A stretch of 64,000 nucleotides of DNA from Octadecabacter sp. (lineage in GTDB: Bacteria > Pseudomonadota > Alphaproteobacteria > Rhodobacterales > Rhodobacteraceae): NCBI GenBank assembly GCA_028825445.1, contig JAPKAD010000002.1:124001-188000 (forward strand). Direction: 5' to 3'. A program made the position numbers and the translations under genes. The notes under the pieces are model-generated. The model had not been told where the DNA came from, did not search any database, and saw only the letters and a program-made list of their open reading frames with translations. Positions within the stretch are counted from its first letter, which is position 1, and each line of letters starts with the position of its first letter. This document shows positions 46,812 through 56,089 of the stretch, in pieces.

Positions 46812-48572
46812 ATGACCGAATCCGAACCTCAAAAATACCAAGTCCTCGCGCGGAAATATCGCCCCGAAACCTTTGCAGATCTTGTTGGACAAGACGCGAT
46901 GGTACGCACGCTTAAGAACGCGTTTGCCGCAGACCGAATAGCGCAAGCGTTCATCATGACTGGCATACGAGGCACCGGTAAAACAACTACTGCGCGAATT
47001 ATTGCGAAAGGGATGAACTGCATCGAGGCTGACGGGATGGGTGGTCCAACGACTGAACCCTGTGGGAAATGCGAAAATTGCGTTGCTATTGTAGAAGGTC
47101 GTCACGTTGACGTCATGGAAATGGACGCTGCATCACGCACCGGCGTCGGCGACATACGTGAGATCATCGAAAGCGTACATTATCGCGCCGCATCCGCACG
47201 TTACAAAGTCTACATCATTGACGAAGTTCACATGCTCTCCGTAAACGCGTTTAACGCACTTCTTAAGACGTTGGAAGAACCGCCTGAGCACGTCAAGTTT
47301 ATCTTCGCAACAACCGAAATACGCAAAGTTCCCGTTACTGTATTGTCGCGCTGTCAGCGTTTTGATCTTCGCCGCATCGAACCTGAAGATCAGATTAACC
47401 TGTTGCGCAAGATCGCAAATGCTGAAAAAGCAAAAATTACGGATGACGCACTCGCTTTGATTACACGAGCAGCAGAAGGGTCTGCGCGAGATGCACAGTC
47501 ACTGCTTGACCAAGCGATATCACATGGCGCTGGCGAAACCACTGCCGACCAAGTCCGTGCGATGCTTGGCCTTGCGGATCGTGGGCGCGTAATAGATCTT
47601 TTTGACATGCTTCTCAAAGGGCAAGCAGCCAATGCGTTGCATGAATTGTCAAGCCAATACGCCGACGGTGCAGATCCAATGGCGATCCTGCGCGATCTGG
47701 CAGAAATAGCTCATTGGGTCAGCGTGATCAAGATTACTCCCGATGCAGCTGAAGACCCTACCGTCAGCCCTGATGAACGCACGCGCGGCATTGCGATGGC
47801 GGATACCATAGCAATGCGGGTGCTAACACGGCTGTGGCAGATGTTACTGAAAGCTCTCGAAGAAGTTGCGATTGCGCCCAATGCTATGATGGCAGCTGAA
47901 ATGGCGGTCATTCGACTGACCCACGTGGCGGATTTGCCCAGTGTTGAAGAACTCGTGCGCAAGCTCGACAAAGAAACACCTCCTTCCAGTGGCCCTGGTG
48001 GTGGTGGCCCGCGCGCAACACCTACCGTGAACATAGACTCGCAATCATCAACTATTGCGCAGAACCACTCTAACCTTAATGGTCAATCTGCCTTTTCAGG
48101 TGGCGCTTTACTTGCCTTGGCAGACGACGCAGTGTTGGCCCATTATCCTACCTTTGAGCACATCATTGAATTGATCCGCAGCCACCGCGATGTAAAATTA
48201 TTGGTTGAAGTCGAAACCGGCGTAAGACTTGTTGCTTATCAGCCTGGTCGCATTGAATTTATGCCGGCTAAGGGCGCGCCACACGATCTTGCGCAGCGGC
48301 TTGGATCGCGCCTTCAGGCTTGGACCGGAAACCGTTGGACGGTTACGCTGGTCAACGAAGGTGGCGCAGAAACAATTGCCGAAGTTCGCGATACCGAAAC
48401 CAACGTCCTACGCGACAGGGCACATGCGCATCCGCTGGTTCAGGCCGTCCTGATGAAATTTCCTGGTTCCAGAATCACTGATATTCGAACCCCCAAAGCA
48501 CTAGAAGCGGAAGCAGAGCTTGAAGCGCTGCCAGAAGTTGATGGCGAATGGGATCCATTCGAAGACAGCTAA
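46812..48572 (+). CDS. dnaX: DNA polymerase III subunit gamma/tau
   Basis: A 586-aa clamp-loader ATPase. Walker A GIRGTGKTT is at residues 51-59, a zinc module is CGKCENC, IIDEVHMLS is the DExx box and SRCQRF is the sensor 1 region. Domain III follows, then a tau-like C-terminal extension (about 390-586) with a Gly/Pro-rich linker. It assembles the replicase and loads the beta clamp. The start ATG at 46812 follows an A-run without a strong ribosome-binding site. ybaB and recR follow on the same strand, the common order in many bacteria. Confidence 0.95.
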   Translation: MTESEPQKYQVLARKYRPETFADLVGQDAMVRTLKNAFAADRIAQAFIMTGIRGTGKTTTARIIAKGMNCIEADGMGGPTTEPCGKCENCVAIVEGRHVDVMEMDAASRTGVGDIREIIESVHYRAASARYKVYIIDEVHMLSVNAFNALLKTLEEPPEHVKFIFATTEIRKVPVTVLSRCQRFDLRRIEPEDQINLLRKIANAEKAKITDDALALITRAAEGSARDAQSLLDQAISHGAGETTADQVRAMLGLADRGRVIDLFDMLLKGQAANALHELSSQYADGADPMAILRDLAEIAHWVSVIKITPDAAEDPTVSPDERTRGIAMADTIAMRVLTRLWQMLLKALEEVAIAPNAMMAAEMAVIRLTHVADLPSVEELVRKLDKETPPSSGPGGGGPRATPTVNIDSQSSTIAQNHSNLNGQSAFSGGALLALADDAVLAHYPTFEHIIELIRSHRDVKLLVEVETGVRLVAYQPGRIEFMPAKGAPHDLAQRLGSRLQAWTGNRWTVTLVNEGGAETIAEVRDTETNVLRDRAHAHPLVQAVLMKFPGSRITDIRTPKALEAEAELEALPEVDGEWDPFEDS

Positions 48573-48635
48573 TACGCCTTGCAGCCTGCCCACGCGCTAC
48601 CTATCTAATACTTAATAAGTACATAGGAGACGGTG

Positions 48636-48980
48636 ATGTTCAAAGGACTAGGCGGCCTCGGCGATATGGCCGGAATGATGAAAAAAGCCCAAGAAATGCA
48701 AAAACAAATGGGCCAGTTGCAAGACGATTTGCATGATATTGTGGTCGTTGGGATCAGCGGTGCAGGATTGGTCAAAGCGACGGCATCTGCAAAAGGCGAA
48801 CTTAAAGCGCTTGATATTGATCCATCAATTTTCAACGGTGATGCCAAAGAAGTCGTTGAAGACCTGATCCTTGCAGCAATCAAAGATGCGCAATCCAAAG
48901 CTTCTGACAAAGCGCAGACAGAAATGGCGAAATTGACCGATGGGTTAGGCCTTCCAGCAGATATGAAGTTGCCGTTTTAG
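48636..48980 (+). CDS. YbaB/EbfC family nucleoid-associated protein
   Basis: A 114-aa DNA-binding protein, dimeric in known members. It has a Gly/Met-rich start (MFKGLGGLGDMAGMMKKAQEMQKQM), the VGISGAGLVKATASAKGELKALDID strand pair and a helical C-terminus ending GLGLPADMKLPF. The start at ATG 48636 is six bases after AGGAGA; a GTG one codon earlier is less likely. The dnaX-ybaB-recR order is conserved and links it to replication/repair. Confidence 0.93.
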   Translation: MFKGLGGLGDMAGMMKKAQEMQKQMGQLQDDLHDIVVVGISGAGLVKATASAKGELKALDIDPSIFNGDAKEVVEDLILAAIKDAQSKASDKAQTEMAKLTDGLGLPADMKLPF

Positions 48981-49074
48981 TTTGAAAGCGCAGCTTTCAA
49001 ACTGGTGGAGTTTAACAAGTTGCCCTTCATAATTTGTGGGCCCCACACAGGAGTTTTTATGCGATGTCCCACCC

Positions 49075-49668
49075 ATGAGCCAAACCCCTGAAAACATTGA
49101 CGCGCTAATTAATTTGATGGCCCGCCTTCCTGGGTTAGGCCCCAGATCGGCTCGTCGTGCCGTGCTACATCTTATAAAAAAACGTGGACAATTGCTCAAA
49201 CCTCTAGCGCAAATAATGACCATTGTCGGGGATACTGCGCGTGAATGTCTGACCTGTGGTAACATCGGCACCTCCGACATTTGTGGGATTTGCCAAAATG
49301 AGAAACGCAACGTTAACCAGATTTGCGTCGTCGAAGACGTGGCAGACCTCTGGGCAATGGAACGATCTGGTGTTTTCAAAGGCCGCTACCACGTACTTGG
49401 CGGCACACTATCTGCACTTGACGACATTGGTCCAGATGAACTGCGGATCCCAAAACTGCGCGATCGCATTACGACTGAGAGCATCACTGAAGTAATCCTC
49501 GCGTTAGGAGCCACAATCGACGGCCAAACTACAGCGCATTATATCGCCGATGAATTATACGGCGTAAAGGTGACAACTTTGGCGCAAGGCGTCCCCGTTG
49601 GTGGCGAACTCGACTACCTTGATGACGGTACTATCGCAGCTGCGCTTAATGCACGCAAAGCCCTCTAA
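49075..49668 (+). CDS. recR: recombination mediator RecR
   Basis: A 197-aa RecR working with RecF/RecO in loading RecA at gaps. It has the helix-hairpin-helix [19 protein letters not shown], the zinc finger [16 protein letters not shown], a Toprim domain ([14 protein letters not shown]...YHVLGG) and a C-terminal Walker-B-like region. The start is taken as ATG 49075 (MSQTPENID), the usual N-terminus. The nearest AGGAG (49049-49053) is 21 bases away and better placed for two out-of-frame ATGs (49059, 49064); the miniframe from 49064 ends in an ATGA overlap with this start. Confidence 0.92.
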   Translation: MSQTPENIDALINLMARLPGLGPRSARRAVLHLIKKRGQLLKPLAQIMTIVGDTARECLTCGNIGTSDICGICQNEKRNVNQICVVEDVADLWAMERSGVFKGRYHVLGGTLSALDDIGPDELRIPKLRDRITTESITEVILALGATIDGQTTAHYIADELYGVKVTTLAQGVPVGGELDYLDDGTIAAALNARKAL

Positions 49669-49744
49669 CCATTCACTACATTTGTTTCAAAACATCACAG
49701 CCAGCTTGGCGTGGGCAGCAAAAAATTATACATAGATGAAATAG

Positions 49745-49775
49745 AAAAGCCCCCAAGCATTGCACAAGGGCTTTT
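49745..49775. terminator. bidirectional terminator between recR and trcR
   Basis: AAAAGCCC (49745-49752) and GGGCTTTT (49768-49775) form an inverted repeat with A- and T-runs at both ends, between convergent genes ending at 49668 and 49802. It is closest to the minus-strand gene. Confidence 0.75.
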
Positions 49776-49801
49776 CATTGAGATTAAAATTGAGGTTAGT
49801 A

Positions 49802-50551
49802 TCAATTTTCGTCATCATCATCCACATTGTTGGGCAAGTTAAAGAATGTATCTTTATCCGGAATTGAGGTATCTTCGTCAGTCTCAGGCATACTTTCGCC
49901 AAGCGTGAACGTCTCAAGACCCTCAATCGCCGACGGTATTTTGGATTCGACGCCCATTCCAAGGCTTTGTTCAGTCGAAACCAGCTTGCGACGTTCATCA
50001 TCAGACATTACGCCGCCTTCTTTCGCTTTTTTAGCCGCAGCTTTTTGAACGGCCGCGTCTAGTTCAATTTGCTTACAAAGACCCAATGCAACCGGATCTA
50101 TGGGTTCGATGTTATTGATATTCCAATGTGTACGTTCACGAATTGCCTGAATAGTAGGTTTCGTGGTGCCTACCAGCTTTGAAATCTGACCATCAGCCAA
50201 TTCGGGGTGGAATTTGACCAACCAATAGATTGATGCAGGGCGATCTTGACGCTTGGACAATGGCGTATAACGTGGACCACGACGCTTTTCTTCGCCAGCT
50301 GATCCAGGGTGAAATAAAAGTTTTAACTTATAAGTTGGGTCGGCTTCACCACGGTCAATCTCGTCTTGCGTCAGCTGTTTGTTGGTAAGTGGGTCGAACC
50401 CTTTAACGCCAGCCGCAACATCACCGTCAGCAATGCCCTGCACTTCTAGCTCGTGCAACGCGCAAAAATCTGCGATCTGCTTGAATGTCATTGTGGTGTT
50501 GTCGCAAAGCCAAACTGCTGTAGCTTTAGCCATAATTGGTGTACCGCTCAT
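49802..50551 (-). CDS. trcR: TrcR/DUF1013 family cell-cycle transcriptional regulator
   Basis: A 249-aa alphaproteobacterial protein of the DUF1013 family, with MAKATAVWLCDNTTMTFKQIADFCALHELEVQGIADG at the start. A central helix-turn-helix-like segment (DGQISKLVGTTKPTIQAIRERTHWN, about 120-145) is followed by an acidic C-terminal tail (DDDDEN). Members are annotated as the cell-cycle regulator TrcR. The start at 50551 follows AAGGAGAAA; an internal methionine (MAKAT) six codons on is the start used by many homologues. Confidence 0.88.
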   Translation of the reverse strand: MSGTPIMAKATAVWLCDNTTMTFKQIADFCALHELEVQGIADGDVAAGVKGFDPLTNKQLTQDEIDRGEADPTYKLKLLFHPGSAGEEKRRGPRYTPLSKRQDRPASIYWLVKFHPELADGQISKLVGTTKPTIQAIRERTHWNINNIEPIDPVALGLCKQIELDAAVQKAAAKKAKEGGVMSDDERRKLVSTEQSLGMGVESKIPSAIEGLETFTLGESMPETDEDTSIPDKDTFFNLPNNVDDDDEN

Positions 50552-51225
50552 CGCGTTTTCTCCTTATCATTCGACATGACTTCCTTAAGCCCTTAAGGGG
50601 CGGACCGGTTTCGGCCAGGTTCACAATGTCAGGGAACTTATATTACGTATAGTCGGACGACGAGATTATGGAAAGACCCCAAATTTTCAACTCATTACAT
50701 TCCTACACACACTCGCGATACCAGCAAAAGCACAAGACATTGGAAGCGGAATCAACTAATGTTTTTTATTTTATGGTCACTAAATTTTTGCGCGTTGGAC
50801 AGAAATATCCACAATTTACATCTTTCACCAAGTAGAATTAGGATCTCATGCTGCGCGTCAATAATCCAAGAAGCTATTATTTGTCTGATAACTGACTTGG
50901 AACCTCGCTGCTGTAGCTCTAAAATAATTCATAACTGCACACCAGACAGCGCATTTCTTAATCCAGTGAAATGCTATTTTTCAGTATGCAAAAGGGCAAT
51001 ATAAAAAAATTCACTAATAACTAATGACAATATGTGTATATTGAAGATTATTTTAAATATTTCCAGTCAAGATTTCGTTGGTCTTGCATGGCATCTGTTA
51101 TTATTTTGACGTGTTCAAAACATACTTACAACCTTCAATTAAGCTCTACTTTTCGTAACGAATATATTTACAGCAAACTGTCCGTGCTTAATTTCGCGCA
51201 ATACTTACTTCCTCTGCAAAATATT
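50552..51225. other. 670-base spacer upstream of trcR
   Basis: The part next to trcR (about 50560-50640) is less AT-rich and should hold its promoter. It includes a repeated CCTTAAG (CCTTAAG-C-CCTTAAG, about 50582-50597). The remainder to the quinone oxidoreductase end is AT-rich and shows no credible gene. Confidence 0.4.
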
Positions 51226-52200
51226 TTAGTGCAAAACCTTCAATACAATCTTCCCAATATGCTGGCTACTTTCCATGCGCCTATGAGCGGCTGAAGCATC
51301 CGCTAATGTGAATTCTTGGTCCATCACAGGCGCAACCTTTCCAGACACCAGTAAAGGCCAAACGTTAGCTTTCAACTGCTGCGCAATCTCTGCCTTAACA
51401 AGGTCAGACTGCGGGCGCAGGGTTGATCCCGTAATTGTCAGGCGGCGCATCATCAAGTGAGCAAAGTTTAGCTCAATCTTTGGACCTTGCAGGAACGCTA
51501 TCTGAATCAACCGACCATCGTCAGCCAGCGCACGCACGTTGCGCGGCAAATAATCACCACCTACCATATCAAGAATTAAATTAGCACCACCTTGTGATTT
51601 CATTTCATCAACAAAGTCCACGTCACGGTAATTCATTGCCACTTCTGCCCCAAGATCCAAACACGCACGACATTTGGCATCAGATCCAGCAGTAGTGAAC
51701 ACACGTGCACCAAATGCATGTGCCAATTGAATCGCCGTCGTCCCAATACCAGATGATCCGCCATGGACTAGAAACCGCTCCCCCGCGTTCAGACCGCCTC
51801 GCATGAAAACGTTGGACCAGACGGTAAAATACGTTTCGGGCAAACATGCAGCCTGTTTTAAGGTTAACCCTTCAGGAACAGGCAAACAATGAGCTGCAGC
51901 TGTCACAACTTCTTCAGCATACCCACCACCCGGCAGCAATGCACAAACCACGTCACCAACTGTCCAACCAGTCACACCGGCACCGATTAGACTGATCTCT
52001 CCAGCGACCTCTAGACCAGGCAAAGGACTGGCGCCTTTAGGTGGATTATACATCCCTGCTCGTTGCAGCGCGTCGGGGCGGTTAACGCCCGCATAAGAAA
52101 CTTTAATCCGCACTTGTCCAAACGCTGGCTCAGGCATCGGCACATCATTTAATGTCAGAACCTCTGGTCCACCAGCTTGTATAATTTCAACAGCCTTCAT
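51226..52200 (-). CDS. NAD(P)H-quinone oxidoreductase, PIG3/QOR family
   Basis: A 324-aa zinc-independent MDR-family oxidoreductase. The N-terminal catalytic domain has VSYAGVNRPDALQRAG, PGLEVAGEI and GGGYAEEVV. The Rossmann domain has LVHGGSSGIGTTAIQLA (NADPH binding). The C-terminal SSQHIGKIVL resembles the PIG3-type QOR ending. The ATG at 52200 overlaps the COQ9 stop (ATGA), so this start is preferred to 52215. Pairing with COQ9 hints at a quinone link but does not prove it. Confidence 0.88.
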   Translation of the reverse strand: MKAVEIIQAGGPEVLTLNDVPMPEPAFGQVRIKVSYAGVNRPDALQRAGMYNPPKGASPLPGLEVAGEISLIGAGVTGWTVGDVVCALLPGGGYAEEVVTAAAHCLPVPEGLTLKQAACLPETYFTVWSNVFMRGGLNAGERFLVHGGSSGIGTTAIQLAHAFGARVFTTAGSDAKCRACLDLGAEVAMNYRDVDFVDEMKSQGGANLILDMVGGDYLPRNVRALADDGRLIQIAFLQGPKIELNFAHLMMRRLTITGSTLRPQSDLVKAEIAQQLKANVWPLLVSGKVAPVMDQEFTLADASAAHRRMESSQHIGKIVLKVLH

Positions 52201-52889
52201 TGCGGTGTGTTCCATGTCCCCGGCAAGTCACTGGGTGACGCACTTGGCGCTTTGACACGCGAAATAAGTTGAGCTAGCATCCCTGCAATGGGCTTAATCA
52301 ACGGATTTTTGTTGACCATAGCCTTAAAACTTTCGAACTGCATAACATTTTCAATTCGGCGATCAATGAAAGCGCTGGTCGCCTGCTCGTCGTCAGTTTC
52401 GTCGCCAAGCCAATAAAGCACAACAGATCCATACACAGCCGACAACGTTACCCTTTTGGTATACCAATTGATGTCATCAGACATGTCGCCAAGTGCCTTC
52501 CAAATTGCGTCCGCCGTACCCCAGATCAGTTTGGAACCGATCGGCGCCATATGCGGCAGCGCAAACAGCGCAGAGCCACGCCGCACAGCCTCTTTGTTGT
52601 TCACTGCGTCTAGCCGCAGCTGCACAGCATGAGCGACCTTATCTCGGAATCTCATCCCACTCAGGTCAGCAGATAAAATCGCTGCAACCATTGCAGCGTC
52701 GCCCTGTGTGTGAAAAAGAATCGCCAGATCAACGGCACCACGCGGACAGACTCTGCGGGCTTCCACTAGCGGTAACTCACACTCATCGGCTGCAGCGACA
52801 AACGCACCATCAGACCAACCATCAAAGGCCACATGAGGCAGGATAGCATCCAGCAACGTAAGGGCACGGAAATTAGGTAACTGTGTCAT
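52197..52889 (-). CDS. COQ9 family protein
   Basis: A 230-aa protein with an N-terminal TetR-like helical start (LLDAILPHVAFDGWSDGAFVAAADEC) and the COQ9 domain after about residue 90 (FALPHMAPIGSKLIWGTADAIWKALGD, DINWYTKRVTLSAVYGSVVLYWL). COQ9 binds lipids and assists ubiquinone hydroxylation by COQ7 in eukaryotes; bacterial members are presumed to act similarly. The start is taken at MTQLPN (52889), four codons inside the frame start at 52901. It overlaps the oxidoreductase gene by ATGA. Confidence 0.88.
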   Translation of the reverse strand: MTQLPNFRALTLLDAILPHVAFDGWSDGAFVAAADECELPLVEARRVCPRGAVDLAILFHTQGDAAMVAAILSADLSGMRFRDKVAHAVQLRLDAVNNKEAVRRGSALFALPHMAPIGSKLIWGTADAIWKALGDMSDDINWYTKRVTLSAVYGSVVLYWLGDETDDEQATSAFIDRRIENVMQFESFKAMVNKNPLIKPIAGMLAQLISRVKAPSASPSDLPGTWNTPQ

Positions 52890-53091
52890 GTGTAGCTCCA
52901 CTTCAGGTTTCTATTTTAAACTAGCGCAATTAGCGGTTAACTTGAATTTCTTGTTGGCGACCTCTGGCCTTGCGCGAGCGCAGAAGGCTAAAGGCCGCCA
53001 AAAGCACAGTAGACAATATAGGGTTAGATTGCTATGAGGCGAGTTCCTGCAACTTATTGCAAATCCAACTTAGAGAGGTGGTGAAAACCAC

Positions 53092-53298
53092 ATGCAGGTA
53101 AGTGTCCGTGAAAACAACGTTGATCAGGCGCTCCGAGTTCTGAAGAAGAAGCTCCAGAGTGAAGGCGTTTTTCGCGAAATGAGGCTTAAGCAAGCTTTTG
53201 AAAAACCGTCCGAGAAAAAGGCGCGCGAAAAAGCTGAAGCAATTCGCCGTCAGCGCAAGCTGGCTCGGAAGAAACTCGAGCGCGAGGGGATGCTCTAA
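53092..53298 (+). CDS. rpsU: 30S ribosomal protein S21
   Basis: A 68-aa basic protein with the S21 start [46 protein letters not shown] and a Lys/Arg-rich tail. A GAGAGGTGGTG lies upstream of the ATG. It is monocistronic and followed by a strong terminator. Confidence 0.97.
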   Translation: MQVSVRENNVDQALRVLKKKLQSEGVFREMRLKQAFEKPSEKKAREKAEAIRRQRKLARKKLEREGML

Positions 53299-53322
53299 GC
53301 ACCCTCTATTAACGCTGAAATA

Positions 53323-53360
53323 AGGCCCCCCCCACACCTTTCAGCGCGGGGGGGGCTTTT
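53323..53360 (+). terminator. rpsU terminator
   Basis: AAG-G-CCCCCCCC pairs with GGGGGGGGCTT, followed by TTTT at 53357-53360. An overlapping alternative pairing (CGCTGAA 53313-53319 with TTCAGCG 53340-53346) is mutually exclusive with it. It lies 25 bases after the rpsU stop. Confidence 0.85.
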
Positions 53361-53776
53361 CTACTTTATCAGAAATTCTCTTATGGCACAGTTTGGAACG
53401 TGCCTAGACTATACCTACGGGCTGTATAATAACGACATCTTAAACATATAAAATAGCTTCGCATTTTTTAAGTCCTGCTGTTCAGGTTCAGAACTCAACG
53501 ACGCCAAGTCGCATGATGGTTCACGACTTTCATAGCCCAAAGAACTTTAATCTTGGTGGAGATGGCTAGCAATCGTCTTCTGTAAAATAATTATGACCGC
53601 TGACCTAATCAGCGATCATACCGATAAACGACACATGATGGTCACAGAATGTAGGACTGCTCTTATTTACTTTGTCTTTGTCGCGGGCCTCTGCTGTGAT
53701 GAATTAATCAACTTAAAGATTATACATGTTTAAGCCATGCTCTTTCGTTTCTTTTGATTATCCCTTTGCTTTAATC
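53361..53776. other. 420-base spacer, possible short frame
   Basis: There is no supported gene. A 46-codon frame at 53593-53733 (+, starting MTADLISDHTDKRHMM, with a hydrophobic middle) has no ribosome-binding site or recognisable similarity, and is left uncalled. Confidence 0.35.
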
Positions 53777-54235
53777 CTAAACAAGCAGCGCAGTAGTCTG
53801 GCGTACCGTGCGAAGCGCAAACGATGATTGCATGCCTTGGACACCAGGAAGGCTGGCCAGATAACGACGATGAATCCTGGCGAAATCCTCTGCATCTTCT
53901 GCCACGACTTTTAGCAAATAGTCCGCCTGCCCTGCCATCAAATGACACTCCAGCACGTCAGGAATTCTGGCGACAGATTTCTCAAACGCATCTAGCACAT
54001 CGTCAGCTTGTGCACGCAACGTGATCTCAACAAACACTGTGATCTTACGCGCTACTTTGCGCGGGTTCACCAGGGCAACATAACCTGATATGAAACCTTC
54101 CTTTTCAAGACGCTGTACCCGTCTATGACAGGCAGATGGCGAAAGATTCACCTTAAGGGACAACTCCGCATTCGAAAGACGACCTTCACGCTGTAGAGCA
54201 TTTAAAAGACGGCGGTCAGTTTCATCAAGGTCCAT
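53777..54235 (-). CDS. Lrp/AsnC family transcriptional regulator
   Basis: A 152-aa Lrp-type protein. The N-terminal helix-turn-helix (LDETDRRLLNALQREGRLSNAELSLKVNLSPSACHRRVQRLEKEG, cited in parts) is followed by an RAM ligand-binding domain with the typical VLECHLMAGQADYLLKVVAEDAEDF. It is divergent from the alanine dehydrogenase gene across 130 bases. Lrp-type regulators in this position activate ald in response to alanine, so that is its probable target. Confidence 0.9.
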   Translation of the reverse strand: MDLDETDRRLLNALQREGRLSNAELSLKVNLSPSACHRRVQRLEKEGFISGYVALVNPRKVARKITVFVEITLRAQADDVLDAFEKSVARIPDVLECHLMAGQADYLLKVVAEDAEDFARIHRRYLASLPGVQGMQSSFALRTVRQTTALLV

Positions 54236-54365
54236 TACGCAAAATAATCCTGTTTTTTATCAAATTTAAAGACGAATATTGCGTCTTGTAGCGCTAATAC
54301 ACCGAAGATTACTAGTTCTTTCCACCCAAACGGCGCAATTTTGTTTTTACAAAGAGGAGACGCAA

Positions 54366-55484
54366 ATGCATATCGGTTGCCCCAAAGAAATCAAACCACA
54401 AGAATTCCGCGTTGGTCTAACCCCTAACGCCACCCGCGAAGCCATTGCCCATGGCCACAAGATTTTGGTTGAAACACAGGCTGGTATAGGCGCTGGGTTC
54501 ACTGATGAAGACTACATCGACGCAGGTGCAGAAATTATTGGAACTGCAGCAGACGTGTTTGCTACAGCCGAAATGATTGTAAAAGTTAAAGAACCCCAAA
54601 CCTCTGAACGTAAAATGCTGCGCGAAGGGCAGTTACTATTCACATATTTACACCTAGCACCCGACCCGGAACAAACCAAAGATCTGATGGCGTCAGGATG
54701 CACAGCGATTGCTTATGAAACCGTAACTGACGCGAACGGTGGCCTGCCACTGCTCGCACCCATGTCTGAGGTCGCTGGGCGTTTGGCACCGCAATCGGGC
54801 GCGTGGGCTCTGCAAAAAGTCAATGGAGGTAGCGGCGTTCTTTTGGGGGGCGTGCCTGGTGTGCGTCCTGCAAATGTTGCAATTATCGGCGGTGGTGTCG
54901 TTGGAACGGCAGCAGCGCGGGTAGCTGTAGGTATGGGCGCGAATGTCACAGTTTTGGACCAATCTTTAACACGCTTATCGTACCTAGACGATGTATTTAT
55001 GGGCCGCCTGACAACACAATATTCTGACAAAGGCGCTGTCGAGGAATTATTATCACACATGGATATGGTTGTTGGTGCAGTTCTGATACCTGGAGCAGCA
55101 GCTCCAAAACTTATTAGCCGAAAACAGCTGGGCCAGATGAAACCTGGATCAGTGTTGGTTGATGTCGCCATTGACCAAGGCGGGTGCTTTGAGACATCCA
55201 AGGCTACAACACATCATGATCCAATCTATGACGTAGACGGAATTATGCACTATTGTGTGGCGAACATGCCAGGGGCAGTTGCGCGCACATCGACGATTGC
55301 ACTGGGCAATGCTACTATGCCGTTCGTCCTAGCGCTTGCTGATAAGGGATGGCGCCAAGCTTGTGAAAACGATGAGCACATACTGAATGGTCTGAACATT
55401 CATGCTGGAAATTTGACGTATTATGCAGTTGGTAAGGAACTTGAAATCGATGTGTTGTCGCCACAACTCGCACTAAAAGTTTAA
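54366..55484 (+). CDS. ald: alanine dehydrogenase
   Basis: A 372-aa NAD-dependent enzyme converting L-alanine to pyruvate and ammonia, as needed in the pyruvate-dependent transamination of taurine. It begins MHIGCPKEIKPQEFRVGLTP. Further marks are the LFTYLHLAPD active-site segment with the catalytic His, the Rossmann GGGVVGTAAARVAVGMGA, and VDVAIDQGGCFETSKATTH. The start at 54366 follows AGAGGAGA; the frame extends upstream to 54279 without support. It is divergent from an Lrp regulator. Confidence 0.95.
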   Translation: MHIGCPKEIKPQEFRVGLTPNATREAIAHGHKILVETQAGIGAGFTDEDYIDAGAEIIGTAADVFATAEMIVKVKEPQTSERKMLREGQLLFTYLHLAPDPEQTKDLMASGCTAIAYETVTDANGGLPLLAPMSEVAGRLAPQSGAWALQKVNGGSGVLLGGVPGVRPANVAIIGGGVVGTAAARVAVGMGANVTVLDQSLTRLSYLDDVFMGRLTTQYSDKGAVEELLSHMDMVVGAVLIPGAAAPKLISRKQLGQMKPGSVLVDVAIDQGGCFETSKATTHHDPIYDVDGIMHYCVANMPGAVARTSTIALGNATMPFVLALADKGWRQACENDEHILNGLNIHAGNLTYYAVGKELEIDVLSPQLALKV

Positions 55485-55639
55485 AAATGAGTTACAAATA
55501 ATGGTGGGTTTTTGCCATATCCAAACATATAGATTACTTCCTTAATGTAGCCTAAATCTTTTATCAGGATATCTTCCTGCATGAGACCTTCTAACGACAC
55601 ATCTGGGGAGTTTTCCCCGCCTTCTTTGACTATTTCACA

Positions 55640-56007
55640 ATGCAAACGAACATCATTATATGGTTGATGTTCCTGATAGGCTGAGTAGGCCCAATGTTTA
55701 TGCAAATGGGGTTCTTTGTGAAATCTGCCAGATCCGAGGTCGAAGACTAATATCATCATGATCGCTACGTCGCAGAAGTCACATGTCTACAGGTCGTGAC
55801 CGAACTGGAGGGCAAAGACTAGATCATGGGCAACTTTTCCATTGCTGACACCGCACTTGCCCCATGGCTTAATTCAATTAAATTCTACAGTACAAAGGAC
55901 ATAACAGGCTGGCCAATGTGCCTGCTTATGTAATTCAGTTCATAATGCGCCCAGCGGTCGCGAAGGGGAAGACAGCTCTGAATCCAAACGATTTATTTTC
56001 TGGTTAA
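55640..56007 (+). pseudogene. glutathione S-transferase, truncated and frameshifted
   Basis: One frame from about 55643 reads QTNIIIWLMFLIG-stop-VGPMFMQMGFFVKSARSEVED-stop (given in two pieces), then DRYVAEV, LEGKD-stop-IMGNFSIADTALAPWL and FYSTKDITGW. Near 55910 the homology moves to the next frame (ANVPAYVIQF, RPAVAKGK) and ends at TAA 56005-56007. This is the C-terminal helical domain of a bacterial GST, with three in-frame stops (55682, 55748, 55820) and one frameshift. The N-terminal thioredoxin domain is missing. An open minus-strand frame of 92 codons over 55481-55759 is an antisense shadow. Confidence 0.75.
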
Positions 56008-56089
56008 TAAAATTTGATTTGCCCGGTGACTAGTTAATCATCAGGGCGGGAATTTTTGGACACACAGCCTACACAGAATTTTTGCAGAT

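Noticed and set aside
53593-53733. 46-codon frame with a hydrophobic middle, between rpsU and the Lrp gene
   Set aside because: No ribosome-binding site, no coupling to a neighbour and no recognisable similarity; unlike the soe microprotein, nothing in the layout supports it.
55481-55759. 92-codon minus-strand open frame starting MMILVFDLGSGR
   Set aside because: Its opposite strand carries recognisable glutathione S-transferase sequence with stops; the minus frame is an antisense shadow and ends inside ald.
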